8,880 nucleotides of DNA from Archaeoglobaceae archaeon (GCA_027066965.1 JAMOMT010000129.1:1-8880), one strand, 5' to 3'; counted from the stretch's first letter, positions 1-7,105 are shown. Notes: generated by a model not told the origin, from the sequence alone. A program made the numbers and translations.

Positions 1-706
1 CGATCGCAGCGAAACCAGTCTTTCCTCCGAACGGGTCGAGGTGTGCTGGGGAGCACGAAGCCATTATTGCGGTAGCTTTGTCGAAGCCGCCTACAGCGTT
101 TATGGCAAGTATGGGCATGACTATGAGCGTGGCGAGCATGAACATCGCCTGAACGACATCAGTCCAGACAACTGCGAAGAAACCACCCATGAGAACGTAT
201 ACCATGACGACAACAGCTGTTATTATTATACCCTCGTCCACACTTATGCCGAATGCCTGGGCAAGAGCCTTTCCTCCAGCAGCATACTGAGCTGAAACGT
301 AGACAGTCATGAAGACGAGGATTATGAGGGCTCCAAGAATCCTTATAAGCTTCGTGTTATCCCTCAACCTCGCCTCGAGGTAGTCCGGAACCGTTATTGC
401 TCTAAATTTACCCGTGTATATTCTGAGCCTCGGGCCTATGAAGACGTAGTCAGCAAGAGTTCCAAAGAGGCAACCTATCGCAGCCCAAAAAGCTCCGAGT
501 CCAGCTTTGAAAGCCTGTCCAGGGTAACCAAGCATCAACCATCCGCTGAAATCGCTTGCCTTGTCGCTTAGAGCTGCTGCGAGTATGGCTACTTTCCTCC
601 CTCCGACGAAGTACTGGTCCTCGTTCTCGGTATATCGGTTGGCCCATATACCTATGGCCATCAGAATGACCAAGTAAACCAGTATTCCTGCAAGCACACC
701 CTCCAC
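1..706 (-). CDS. Sodium:solute symporter, PutP-like (partial, C-terminal part beyond window start)
   Basis: Membrane transporter of the SSS (sodium:solute symporter) family, expected to import an organic solute with Na+. I translated the minus strand by hand: the frame is open from a GTG at 706 to the window edge (235 codons), so the C-terminal part is missing. It begins with a hydrophobic helix (about residues 4-21), then YFVGGRKV (32-39), followed by ALSDKASDFSGWLMLGYPG, which matches the PutP segment holding the Na+-binding aspartate (Asp55 in E. coli PutP, here Asp52). VPDYLEARLRDNTKLIR is the usual PutP-like loop, and further hydrophobic helices follow. The GTG start is chosen because an in-frame TGA (the stop of the upstream small gene) lies 9 bases before it and a GAGGTGG ribosome site overlaps that stop. 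The substrate is unknown; proline is only one possibility. Confidence 0.88.
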   Translation of the reverse strand, partial: MEGVLAGILVYLVILMAIGIWANRYTENEDQYFVGGRKVAILAAALSDKASDFSGWLMLGYPGQAFKAGLGAFWAAIGCLFGTLADYVFIGPRLRIYTGKFRAITVPDYLEARLRDNTKLIRILGALIILVFMTVYVSAQYAAGGKALAQAFGISVDEGIIITAVVVMVYVLMGGFFAVVWTDVVQAMFMLATLIVMPILAINAVGGFDKATAIMASCSPAHLDPFGGKTGFAAI

Positions 707-715
707 GATACCACC

Positions 716-868
716 TCACAGCATTTTTTCGTCGTAGCCCAGGACATCTTCGTCCACATAGTACTCCTTGCCCGTTATTCTGTCCCAGAACCCGTAAACG
801 AGCATCACGATTATTGCCAGAAACGTCGGCACAAGTAGCAAAGCCCAAGCTCCAGCACTCAATCCCAT
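716..868 (-). CDS. Small one-helix symporter accessory protein (50 aa)
   Basis: Small membrane protein directly upstream of the symporter. From the ATG at 868 it is 50 residues: a short N-terminus MGLSAGAW, one hydrophobic helix (about residues 8-25), then a charged tail with FWDRITGKEYYVDED and YDEKML. This is the pattern of the small accessory proteins found next to SSS symporters in many archaea and bacteria; its exact role in stability or assembly is not settled. The frame stays open to a GTG at 901 (61 aa), but the ATG at 868 is preferred because GGAGGG lies 7 bases before it and the added residues (MFDKKWHGGCG) are not membrane-like. Its TGA stop lies inside the ribosome site of the symporter, so the two are almost certainly cotranscribed and perhaps translationally coupled. 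Confidence 0.75.
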   Translation of the reverse strand: MGLSAGAWALLLVPTFLAIIVMLVYGFWDRITGKEYYVDEDVLGYDEKML

Positions 869-929
869 TCCACACCCTCCGTGCCATTTTTTGTCAAACA
901 CTTTAAGTGAGTTAAACCTGGCAGAATAA

Positions 930-945
930 GGAGAGTATATAGAAG
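930..945 (-). promoter_or_regulatory. Predicted TATA box for the small protein/symporter operon
   Basis: On the minus strand the sequence cttctatatactctcc contains an archaeal TATA-like core (ctatatac, about 942-935). Transcription would begin near 912-915, giving a leader of about 45 bases before the ATG at 868. A short palindrome CACTT-T-AAGTG (899-909) lies just downstream of that point. Predicted by eye only. Confidence 0.45.
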
Positions 946-956
946 TTACTGAATAC

Positions 957-970
957 CAAAACTTTAAAGC
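957..970 (+). promoter_or_regulatory. Predicted TATA box for wtpA
   Basis: The sequence aaaactttaaagc reads as an archaeal BRE plus TATA element (core ctttaaag, about 962-969). A start site about 25 bases downstream falls near 990-993, about 30 bases before the wtpA ATG at 1022. The box lies only about 20 bases from the TATA box of the divergent symporter operon, so the two promoters are back to back. Confidence 0.45.
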
Positions 971-985
971 GGTCGAAAATGTTAA

Positions 986-2110
<1,125 letters not shown>

Positions 2111-2133
2111 AAGACACTACAGCGGTGAAAAAC

Positions 2134-2946
2134 ATGTCGAAATTCAGATTTAATTCATATTTCAAAATTTTTCTTTTCGCAGTATCGTCAGTTACCGTAC
2201 TAACCATAACTCTCCCGATACTCGTCCTAATAAGTACTCAAATTCCCGATTACAGGATGTTTCTAAAGACTCTAACGAGCCACGACGTTTGGGGGGTCAT
2301 CGTCCTAACTTACGCAGCCGCACTTACCTCCACAATCGTATCGGTCGTTCTCGGCGTGCCCCTCGCATACGTACTCGCGAGGTACGAGTTCCCGGGAAAG
2401 AGGGCAGTCGAAAGCTTCATGGACTTACCCGCAGTCGTACCGCACACAGTTGCAGGCATAGCTCTCCTCTCAGTCCTCGGGAGCTCTGGGATAGTTGGCA
2501 AGTTCTCACCAGTAAACTTCGTAGACGCTTTTCCTGGAGTGGTTGCAGCAATGCTTTTCGTATCATTTCCCATATTTCTGAACAACGCAAGAGAAGGTTT
2601 CGCAAAAGTCGACAGAAGGCTCGAAGCAGTTGCAAGAACTCTCGGAGCGTCTCATTCGAAGGCCTTTCTCTCAGTAACGCTCCCACTCTCAGCCAGAAAC
2701 ATAGCTGCTGGGGCAATAGTTGCCTGGGCGAGAGCAGTGAGCGAGTTCGGAGCAATAGTCGTCATAGCTTACTACCCGCTCGTAGCCTCAACCCTGATAT
2801 ACGACAGGTACCTGAGCGAAGGACTGAATGCAGCTGAACCCATAGCGGTTCTGCTGATTCTACTCACGCTGTTGATATTCTCCGCGCTGAGGTTTGTCTT
2901 CTGGAGAGAAGAGGATGGAGCAAGTAGAGAAGCCGTCATCCGGTAG
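2134..2946 (+). CDS. wtpB: Tungstate/molybdate ABC transporter permease WtpB (ModB-like)
   Basis: Inner-membrane permease of the oxyanion importer, working as a dimer with WtpA outside and an ATPase inside. The 270 residues show several hydrophobic segments (about 11-35, 55-81, 100-120, 134-150, 195-222, 237-255). The EAA coupling loop that contacts the ATPase is clear: LEAVARTLGASHSKAFLSV then TLPL (163-185) with the central Gly171. The motifs DLPAVVPHTVAGIALL and AWARAVSEFGAIVVIAYYP are typical of ModB/WtpB. A GTG at 2125 is also in frame, but GGTGA (2124-2128) sits 5 bases before ATG 2134 and is better read as the ribosome site. The coupling loop is intact, so an ATPase must exist, but no ATPase gene lies between this gene and the regulator. 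Confidence 0.92.
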   Translation: MSKFRFNSYFKIFLFAVSSVTVLTITLPILVLISTQIPDYRMFLKTLTSHDVWGVIVLTYAAALTSTIVSVVLGVPLAYVLARYEFPGKRAVESFMDLPAVVPHTVAGIALLSVLGSSGIVGKFSPVNFVDAFPGVVAAMLFVSFPIFLNNAREGFAKVDRRLEAVARTLGASHSKAFLSVTLPLSARNIAAGAIVAWARAVSEFGAIVVIAYYPLVASTLIYDRYLSEGLNAAEPIAVLLILLTLLIFSALRFVFWREEDGASREAVIR

Positions 2947-2955
2947 AGCGGAGCC

Positions 2956-2977
2956 GATAGACTAAAGATAGACTAAA
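2956..2977 (+). repeat. Tandem 11-bp direct repeat upstream of the ModE-like gene
   Basis: gatagactaaa occurs twice head to tail, 2956-2966 and 2967-2977, with no mismatch. The second copy runs into a TATA-like core (ctaaatatt, about 2973-2981). An 11-bp period is about one helical turn, so two proteins could bind on the same face of the DNA. It may be an operator for the regulator gene that follows, or chance; only one instance is present. Confidence 0.55.
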
Positions 2978-2981
2978 TATT
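2973..2981 (+). promoter_or_regulatory. Possible TATA box for the ModE-like gene
   Basis: ctaaatatt lies about 40 bases before the ATG at 3015, which would put the transcript start near 3003, just before the GAGGTGG ribosome site. This would let the regulator be expressed separately from wtpAB. The match to the archaeal TATA consensus is moderate. Confidence 0.35.
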
Positions 2982-3014
2982 GGACAGCGCGGAGATGGAA
3001 TAAGAGGTGGAAAA

Positions 3015-3350
3015 ATGGGGTTCGACCTAAAGCTGAGAGTGTGGGTGGAAAAGGACGGGAAGCCCGTTATAGGAAAGGGTGGAGCGGAAATACTGAGAGC
3101 CATAGAAAAACACTCCTCGCTCTCTAAGGCTGCAAGGGAACTCGGAATGTCCTACAGGTTTGCTTGGATGTATATAAACAGGATGGAGAGTGCAAGCGGA
3201 ATGAAGGTCGTCAAAAGGGAGAGAGGGGGAAGGGAAGGAGGGAAAATGACCCTGACTGAAGACGGAAAGAAGTTGCTCGAAGTTTACGAAAGGGCAGAAA
3301 GAGCTGCTGAAGAAGCCCTCAGAAAAGTGGCAGAAAATTTAAAATTTTAA
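3015..3350 (+). CDS. ModE-like one-domain winged-helix transcription regulator
   Basis: DNA-binding protein of 111 residues matching the N-terminal LysR-type winged-helix domain of ModE. The helix-turn-helix lies in EILRAIEKHSSLSKAARELGMSYRFAWMYINRM (about 25-57), with the family hallmark SLSKAA...GMSYRFAW. The wing carries GGREGGKMTLTEDGKKLLEVYER (71-93), and a short helix (about 94-108) may serve dimerisation. It lacks the C-terminal MOP domains that bind molybdate in E. coli ModE, so any oxyanion sensing must work differently. The start at 3015 has GAGGTGG four bases upstream. Its position after wtpAB supports a role in controlling Mo/W uptake or Mo/W enzymes, and the repeats before wtpA and before this gene are candidate targets. 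Ligand and targets are inference. Confidence 0.85.
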   Translation: MGFDLKLRVWVEKDGKPVIGKGGAEILRAIEKHSSLSKAARELGMSYRFAWMYINRMESASGMKVVKRERGGREGGKMTLTEDGKKLLEVYERAERAAEEALRKVAENLKF

Positions 3351-3374
3351 AATAAAATTAAAATTCTAATTGCT
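3351..3374. terminator. AT-rich bidirectional termination region
   Basis: The 24 bases between the convergent stops of the ModE-like gene and alba, together with the end of the former (aaaatttaaaattttaaaat), are almost pure A/T and give T-rich tracts on the minus strand after alba. T-runs end archaeal transcripts. No GC-rich hairpin is present. Confidence 0.45.
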
Positions 3375-3650
3375 TTACTCCTTCTTCACAAGCACTATCT
3401 CGATCGTGGATACGTTAACACTCCTACCCTCGGAAACGAGCTCTTCAGTGTCGATCTTGATGTCCTTGACATCGACATTTGGCATGAACCTGTTTCTGAC
3501 TATTTCTGCTACATCGACAGCCCTGCTAATAGCTTTACCTCTCGCCTTTATAACTACCTCGCTCGCTCCCTCGTTGAACTGAGTTAGAACGGCGAGCACA
3601 TAGTTCATCACAGGCTTGTTTCCTACGTAGACCACACGCTCCTCTGCCAT
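3375..3650 (-). CDS. alba: Alba (Sac10b) DNA/RNA-binding chromatin protein
   Basis: Abundant archaeal nucleoid protein that dimerises, coats DNA and also binds RNA. The 91 residues have the full family length. Signature segments are [17 protein letters not shown] (6-22), [20 protein letters not shown] then VRNRF (31-55) and [10 protein letters not shown] (81-90). Lys12 aligns with Lys17 of Sulfolobus Alba, while the residue aligned with the acetylated Lys16 is Asn11. As I recall it, the A. fulgidus protein has the same GNKP sequence. The start at 3650 is certain: a perfect AGGAGGTGATC ribosome site lies 3 bases upstream. It is transcribed alone, with its own TATA box just before and a stop facing the ModE-like gene. 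Confidence 0.96.
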   Translation of the reverse strand: MAEERVVYVGNKPVMNYVLAVLTQFNEGASEVVIKARGKAISRAVDVAEIVRNRFMPNVDVKDIKIDTEELVSEGRSVNVSTIEIVLVKKE

Positions 3651-3684
3651 TTCTGATCACCTCCTAACGTGGGAAAAAAGGGCT

Positions 3685-3700
3685 GGCTATTTAAATTTAG
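3685..3700 (-). promoter_or_regulatory. Predicted TATA box for alba
   Basis: On the minus strand ctaaatttaaatagcc contains a good archaeal TATA core (atttaaata, about 3697-3689). Transcription would begin near 3667, giving a short leader that begins at the AGGAGGTGATC ribosome site. This is the expected form of a strong promoter for an abundant protein. Confidence 0.6.
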
Positions 3701-3728
3701 CTCTTACCTTCCGTCCAGCATCCGGAAT

Positions 3729-4340
3729 TTAGATACGGAGCGTTTCAGGCTCGGGCAGCTCCAACACTTCATACTCGACCGAGTCCACGATGTTTTTTAC
3801 TTCCCCCAGAACCTCACATCCTCTCGTGACTGGGTGTCTGGGAGCATAAGGACAGCTTTCCTTACTCCTCGTCGATATCTCGTAAGTACCTATCCTCCTC
3901 GCAACCTCCACTATCTCCACCTTGTCCAGCCCTATCAGCGGTCTTATCACGGGAAACTCAAGCAGGGATTCCTCAGCTTTCATGTTGAGCAGCGTCTGAC
4001 TCGCCACTTGTCCGAGAGAGTCGCCCGTAACTATCGCCTCGCATTCGAACTCTTTGCACATCCTTTCGGCGAAGAGGAGCATTGAGGTCTTGCAATAAAC
4101 GCATGTCTGACTTTCTGGAAAATCGAGCTTTCTCAGCTCTTTTATGAAACAATCGTGGTCAACTACAATGAGTACAAGCCTTTTCTGGGAGCTATAAGCT
4201 CTAAGAACTTCGAGTATTTCCAAGACGTCTTTAACTCTACCCCCGTCAAAGTGGAGAAACATTAGCTCACACTTTTTCATCATCAGGTAGCTCGAAACGG
4301 GAGAGTCTATTCCAGCCGAGATCAATGAAATCGCCTTCAT
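3729..4340 (-). CDS. ThiI-like PP-loop sulfurtransferase without THUMP domain
   Basis: Adenylating PP-loop protein related to the catalytic domain of ThiI, which makes 4-thiouridine in tRNA. The 203 residues show the PP-loop SAGIDSPVSSYLMMKK (8-23), a CVYC pair (80-83), the ThiI hallmark TGDSLGQVASQT (105-116), RPLIGLDKVEIVEVARRIG (133-151) and a C-terminal ESCPYAPRHPVT (161-172) like the Cys-containing C-terminal motif of ThiI. Full ThiI has ferredoxin-like and THUMP domains before the PP-loop; both are absent, and the frame leaves no room for them. The PP-loop reads SAGIDS rather than SGGIDS. ATG 4340 is chosen over upstream frame to 4397 because GGTGATC lies 3 bases before it and the longer form would overlap the MgtE-like gene. 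It may be a tRNA thiolase needing a separate RNA-binding partner, or another sulfur transferase. Confidence 0.82.
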   Translation of the reverse strand: MKAISLISAGIDSPVSSYLMMKKCELMFLHFDGGRVKDVLEILEVLRAYSSQKRLVLIVVDHDCFIKELRKLDFPESQTCVYCKTSMLLFAERMCKEFECEAIVTGDSLGQVASQTLLNMKAEESLLEFPVIRPLIGLDKVEIVEVARRIGTYEISTRSKESCPYAPRHPVTRGCEVLGEVKNIVDSVEYEVLELPEPETLRI

Positions 4341-4357
4341 TAAGATCACCTTTGACT

Positions 4358-5563
4358 TCAGATAACTCCTAGTACCCTGAGAGCGAACACGTAGCATGCT
4401 GTTCCCGCAACGTCCATAAACGATGCTATTATTGGTATCCCGACATTGTCCGGGTCGATGCCCTTCTTGAACGACAAGATGGAAAAGTAGTAGGCCATGG
4501 CATCTATTATGAACATTATCAGCTGCCCAGCAACGAGAGTTACAAGAACCATCCTCGACAGGGAAATGGTCGGTATATGTAGAAGAATATTCACTATGTA
4601 GCCGAAAACTCCCACCATCGTAAACATGAAAGCCGCGACAGCGTGCATGACGGCAAAAGTGTAGAAGACATCTCTATCCGGCTTTACCTTTGGTTCAAGA
4701 AGTCCAAGGTGAAGGAGGGAGGAGAAGCGGGCTGCAAGAATTCCGCCCATGGCTCCTCCGTCCTCAAGAAACGCTGGAACGAGAGTGAGAAGTCCAGCAG
4801 TTGCTATGAACTTGTCAAGCTTATCTCCTAATATAGTTCCCGAACCGAAGTCGAGGGCGACGCATATTGCGAGTATTGGCATGCTTTCGAGGACTATTTT
4901 CCTGCTGACGTCTGAGTTTACACTCGTCAGGAGGAAGGCGAACGCGACCGCTATGGCGAAAAGTGCTATTGTTTTTTCGTGAAAGTTCGTTTTTACGACG
5001 AACAGAGTTGCGGCAAAAAGAACAGGCAGTGTTATCATGTCTCCAAAGAGAGTTACTATCGGGATCGTAGTGTGGTCAGGATTCCAGCCCCACCTGAAAC
5101 TTCCGACCGCGAGCAAAACGGTTGCAGGAATTAAGATCCCAGCAGAAACGAAAGCCGTTATCTCAGCAACGAGTATCAGATTAACGGTCGTAAGCAGGAA
5201 GTTCTTGTTTATTCCGAGGAAGTAAGCTATCGCAGAAGCTGCCACTCCGTCCACAACTCCGAACAACATCAGGAGTAGCAAAGATGAGAGGACATTGTCG
5301 TTCAGCAGAGGGTTAGGTCTGAAAGATGGGGAGAGGCGACCCGTGTGGAGGTAAGAGCTCAGCCTCGAGCCGAGGGAAGAGAAGACGTTACCCCTCAAAC
5401 CCGCACTCGGTGGAATGAGGATTATTAGAGCTGGAACGAGCAGAAAAATCGACGAGGAGTGCCCCATAACGAGGCCGGTAATGAGGTCTCCGACTGTGCA
5501 GAGAAATAGAGCAAACAGGCACTCCTTGACATCCCTAGCAGTCGGCCTCGTGGAGAGGGGCAA
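4358..5563 (-). CDS. MgtE/SLC41-type divalent cation transporter, two-repeat membrane protein
   Basis: Integral membrane protein of 401 residues with two copies of the MgtE membrane domain, expected to move Mg2+ or a similar cation. The halves mirror each other: AGLRGNVFSSLGSRLSSYLHTG (54-75) against EDGGAMGGILAARFSSLLHLG (267-287), and WNPDHTTIPI...LFGDMIT (160-178) against IDPDNVGIPI...SFMDVAGT (369-388). Asp175 and Asp384 sit where MgtE has its pore aspartate. The cytoplasmic N and CBS domains of bacterial MgtE are missing, as in other archaeal two-repeat forms, so the CBS-based Mg2+ gate is absent. The start is a TTG at 5563 with GGAGATGA shortly before it and an in-frame TGA further upstream; no ATG is possible without losing conserved residues. 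The ThiI-like gene begins 17 bases after its stop, so they are probably cotranscribed. Confidence 0.87.
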   Translation of the reverse strand: MPLSTRPTARDVKECLFALFLCTVGDLITGLVMGHSSSIFLLVPALIILIPPSAGLRGNVFSSLGSRLSSYLHTGRLSPSFRPNPLLNDNVLSSLLLLMLFGVVDGVAASAIAYFLGINKNFLLTTVNLILVAEITAFVSAGILIPATVLLAVGSFRWGWNPDHTTIPIVTLFGDMITLPVLFAATLFVVKTNFHEKTIALFAIAVAFAFLLTSVNSDVSRKIVLESMPILAICVALDFGSGTILGDKLDKFIATAGLLTLVPAFLEDGGAMGGILAARFSSLLHLGLLEPKVKPDRDVFYTFAVMHAVAAFMFTMVGVFGYIVNILLHIPTISLSRMVLVTLVAGQLIMFIIDAMAYYFSILSFKKGIDPDNVGIPIIASFMDVAGTACYVFALRVLGVI

Positions 5564-5633
5564 CGTCTCATCTCCATCTCACTTCTCTCGAATCTTTGTC
5601 TTTTTCAACTTTCAGTCATCCTCTGGTATTCAG

Positions 5634-5750
5634 TCAAAGCTTCAACCTTTTTTCTATATCCACGGCCTTCTTGAGCGTAGTAAGGAACATCAGAAACACC
5701 AAACCCATAACCACCATCACAGCCTCGAAAACTGCCACGAAGTCGCTCAA
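5634..5750 (-). CDS. CcmD-like small membrane protein (38 aa)
   Basis: Small gene that short-ORF cut-offs would miss. Starting at TTG 5750 it encodes 38 residues: MSDFVAVFEAVMVV, continuing as a single hydrophobic helix (about residues 5-24), then a basic/charged tail KKAVDIEKRLKL. The start overlaps the stop of the CcmC-like gene by four bases (TTGA), and a GGAGGTGG ribosome site lies 5 bases before it inside the end of that gene. Size, one-helix topology with a charged cytoplasmic tail, and position right after ccmC are those of CcmD, the small protein that works with CcmC in releasing haem-loaded CcmE in bacterial cytochrome c maturation. CcmD sequences are poorly conserved, so the name rests on topology and position. 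Confidence 0.7.
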   Translation of the reverse strand: MSDFVAVFEAVMVVMGLVFLMFLTTLKKAVDIEKRLKL

Positions 5751-6397
5751 TATCCCACCTCCAGTTCTCTTTCAATTTCGGAAAGTCTAACGTCAACGAT
5801 CATAAAGGACGCGTACATCAGCAAGAACGCCAGAATCATAGGGCCAAGAGCTCTTCCAACATTGAAGCCTATCTGAAGGGAGCTCGTCGTGGGATGCAGG
5901 GAGAAAAAGAGTTTCGTCGACAGGTAGCTAAGGGGTATCGTCGCATAGCATAGTATCGCGAGGACTGAGGATACCTTAGCCTTCTCGGACGGTTCATCTA
6001 TCGACGCTCTTATTGCAAAGTAGGCGGAGTAAGCAGCCCATAGAATCAAAACAGTCGTTTCTCTCGGATCCCAGTTCCAGTAAGCTCCCCAGGCAGCCTT
6101 GGCCCATATGGAACCACTTATGAGTGCAGCAGTTATCATGAAAAATCCAGCTTTTGCAGAAGAGACCGAAACAATGTCGTACTTCTCGTCCCTCTTAATG
6201 AGGTAGGTCACGGAAGTAACTAGAGTGACCGTGAACGCCGTATAAGCCGTTATAGCCGATGGTAGGTGGAAGAAAAGAATTCTGTAGTTGTTGTGCAGTA
6301 TCGGCTCCACGGCAGGTGGAAGAACGACCAAGCCGACGTAAGAGCCGTAGGTAAACAGTGCAAACGCAACAACCATCGGAATCAGAGCTTTTTTCAT
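5747..6397 (-). CDS. ccmC: CcmC-like haem-handling protein for cytochrome c maturation
   Basis: Membrane protein of the CcmC/CcsA haem-handling family, which presents haem outside the membrane for attachment to c-type cytochromes. The 216 residues have about six hydrophobic helices and the tryptophan-rich signature WGAYWNWDPRETT (103-115). His44 (in FFHLPSA) and His168 (in LHPTT) match the two haem-ligand histidines flanking this motif in E. coli CcmC. The length suits CcmC rather than the much longer CcmF or CcsA-ResC fusions. The frame is open upstream to 6556, but that part is not membrane-like and lies in T-rich spacer. ATG 6397 has no ribosome site, while a TATA-like core lies about 30 bases upstream, so the transcript is probably leaderless. 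No ccmA, B, E or F is visible here. Confidence 0.88.
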   Translation of the reverse strand: MKKALIPMVVAFALFTYGSYVGLVVLPPAVEPILHNNYRILFFHLPSAITAYTAFTVTLVTSVTYLIKRDEKYDIVSVSSAKAGFFMITAALISGSIWAKAAWGAYWNWDPRETTVLILWAAYSAYFAIRASIDEPSEKAKVSSVLAILCYATIPLSYLSTKLFFSLHPTTSSLQIGFNVGRALGPMILAFLLMYASFMIVDVRLSEIERELEVGY

Positions 6398-6417
6398 GGC
6401 CGGGAAGTTCGGGTTAG

Positions 6418-6434
6418 AACGTAAATAATTTTTG
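6418..6434 (-). promoter_or_regulatory. Predicted TATA box for the ccmC operon
   Basis: On the minus strand aaaaattatttacgttc contains a TATA-like core (aattattta, centre near 6427). Transcription would begin near 6400, within about 3 bases of the ccmC ATG at 6397, which agrees with the absence of a ribosome site and suggests a leaderless mRNA. Confidence 0.5.
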
Positions 6435-6493
6435 CATCTTCTACGGGCCTTAAAGATTTGACAGAAATCAGAGGAAGCTGTAAAGTTGTAAAA

Positions 6494-6540
6494 TCGCAAA
6501 AAAACAAAACGAAGAGAAGACAGAGACAAAAGAAAAAATG
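6494..6540 (-). terminator. T-rich terminator after ferredoxin gene
   Basis: Just past the ferredoxin stop, the minus strand carries runs of T (cattttttcttttg at 6540-6527, then gttttgtttttttgcg at 6510-6495) without a hairpin, the usual archaeal termination signal. Confidence 0.55.
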
Positions 6541-6549
6541 ATTGAGTAG

Positions 6550-6738
<189 letters not shown>

Positions 6739-6770
6739 TCACATCACCTCCAAACACACAAACACAACCC

Positions 6771-6786
6771 GGATTTAAACTTTTTG
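6771..6786 (-). promoter_or_regulatory. Predicted TATA box for the ferredoxin gene
   Basis: On the minus strand aaaaagtttaaatcc contains a good TATA core (gtttaaat, 6780-6773). Transcription would begin near 6751-6754, so the mRNA would start at or just before the GGAGGTGAT ribosome site (6751-6743). Confidence 0.55.
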
Positions 6787-6798
6787 ATTCGCGTGTTT

Positions 6799-6820
6799 CG
6801 AAAAAACAAAAAACAAAAGG
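6799..6820 (-). terminator. T-rich terminator after dsrD
   Basis: Fourteen bases past the dsrD stop, the minus strand reads ccttttgttttttgtttttt followed by cg, a T-rich tract fit for archaeal termination. It would end the dsrABD transcript before the ferredoxin promoter. Confidence 0.55.
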
Positions 6821-6833
6821 AAAACCTAGAGGT

Positions 6834-7073
6834 TTAACCCTCAGCCCTCCTTCTCTCGTACTCCTCGATGTACCTAGGTGTTGCGTAGTAGGTCGTCGAA
6901 CCGGAGGACCAGTAGGCTGCCTTACCCTCATCGATCAAATCCATGACTATCTTCTGCACGACCTTCTTGTTCAGCCTAAGAACCTTTGCAAGGTCCTTTA
7001 TTTTCCAGAGCTTCTGGTCGAGTTTCTCGAGGACTTTCTGTTTCTCTTCTTCCGTATATGTAATTTCGGACAT
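6834..7073 (-). CDS. dsrD: Dissimilatory sulfite reductase-associated protein DsrD
   Basis: Small winged-helix protein found with dsrAB in sulfite-reducing microbes. The 79 residues hold a helix-turn-helix-like region (about 22-50: KLWKIKDLAKVLRLNKKV continuing to LIDEG) and the family hallmark YWSSGSTTYY (54-63) in the wing. DsrD was long thought to bind DNA because of its fold; it has since been reported to activate DsrAB directly. The frame is open to 7124, but ATG 7073 gives the usual length (about 78) and has GGTGGT 4 bases upstream, while the upstream part runs through the dsrB stop region. It follows dsrB after 44 bases. A TATA-like element in that gap could give extra DsrD transcripts. 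Confidence 0.93.
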   Translation of the reverse strand: MSEITYTEEEKQKVLEKLDQKLWKIKDLAKVLRLNKKVVQKIVMDLIDEGKAAYWSSGSTTYYATPRYIEEYERRRAEG

Positions 7074-7105
7074 ATGTACCACCAGATATAATTCTCTGAT
7101 CCCTT

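Larger units (their letters stand above)
6398..6549. other. Intergenic spacer between ferredoxin and ccmC
   Basis: This 152-base stretch holds the T-rich terminator of the ferredoxin transcript and the ccmC promoter. I see no convincing gene or structured RNA in it on either strand. Confidence 0.6.

Noticed and set aside
450..887. Open minus-strand frame of 145 codons across the symporter start
   Set aside because: It overlaps the symporter and its small partner in another frame, is rich in Arg, Trp and Gly without any motif, and has no ribosome site.
2289..2837. Open plus-strand frame of 182 codons inside wtpB
   Set aside because: Arg/Ser-rich translation with no family pattern, wholly within the well-supported wtpB frame.
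2947..3014. Remnant of a wtpC gene between wtpB and the regulator
   Set aside because: The gap is only 68 bases and I could read no Walker or ABC signature fragment in it.
3669..4085. Open plus-strand frame of 138 codons opposite the ThiI-like gene
   Set aside because: Antisense to a gene with clear motifs, and no promoter or ribosome site of its own.
5605..5796. Minus-strand 63-codon frame overlapping the end of ccmC
   Set aside because: Gly/Arg/Tyr-rich with no hydrophobic helix. The frame beginning at TTG 5750 has the ribosome site, the 4-base overlap and a proper membrane segment, so it is the real gene here.
5415..5876. Open plus-strand frame of 153 codons opposite mgtE, the CcmD-like gene and ccmC
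   Set aside because: Spans three genes on the other strand; composition is that of an antisense shadow.
6398..6549. Possible small RNA in the ferredoxin-ccmC spacer
   Set aside because: The spacer is T-rich and explained by a terminator plus promoter; no stable stem or C/D box pair (RUGAUGA with CUGA) was seen.
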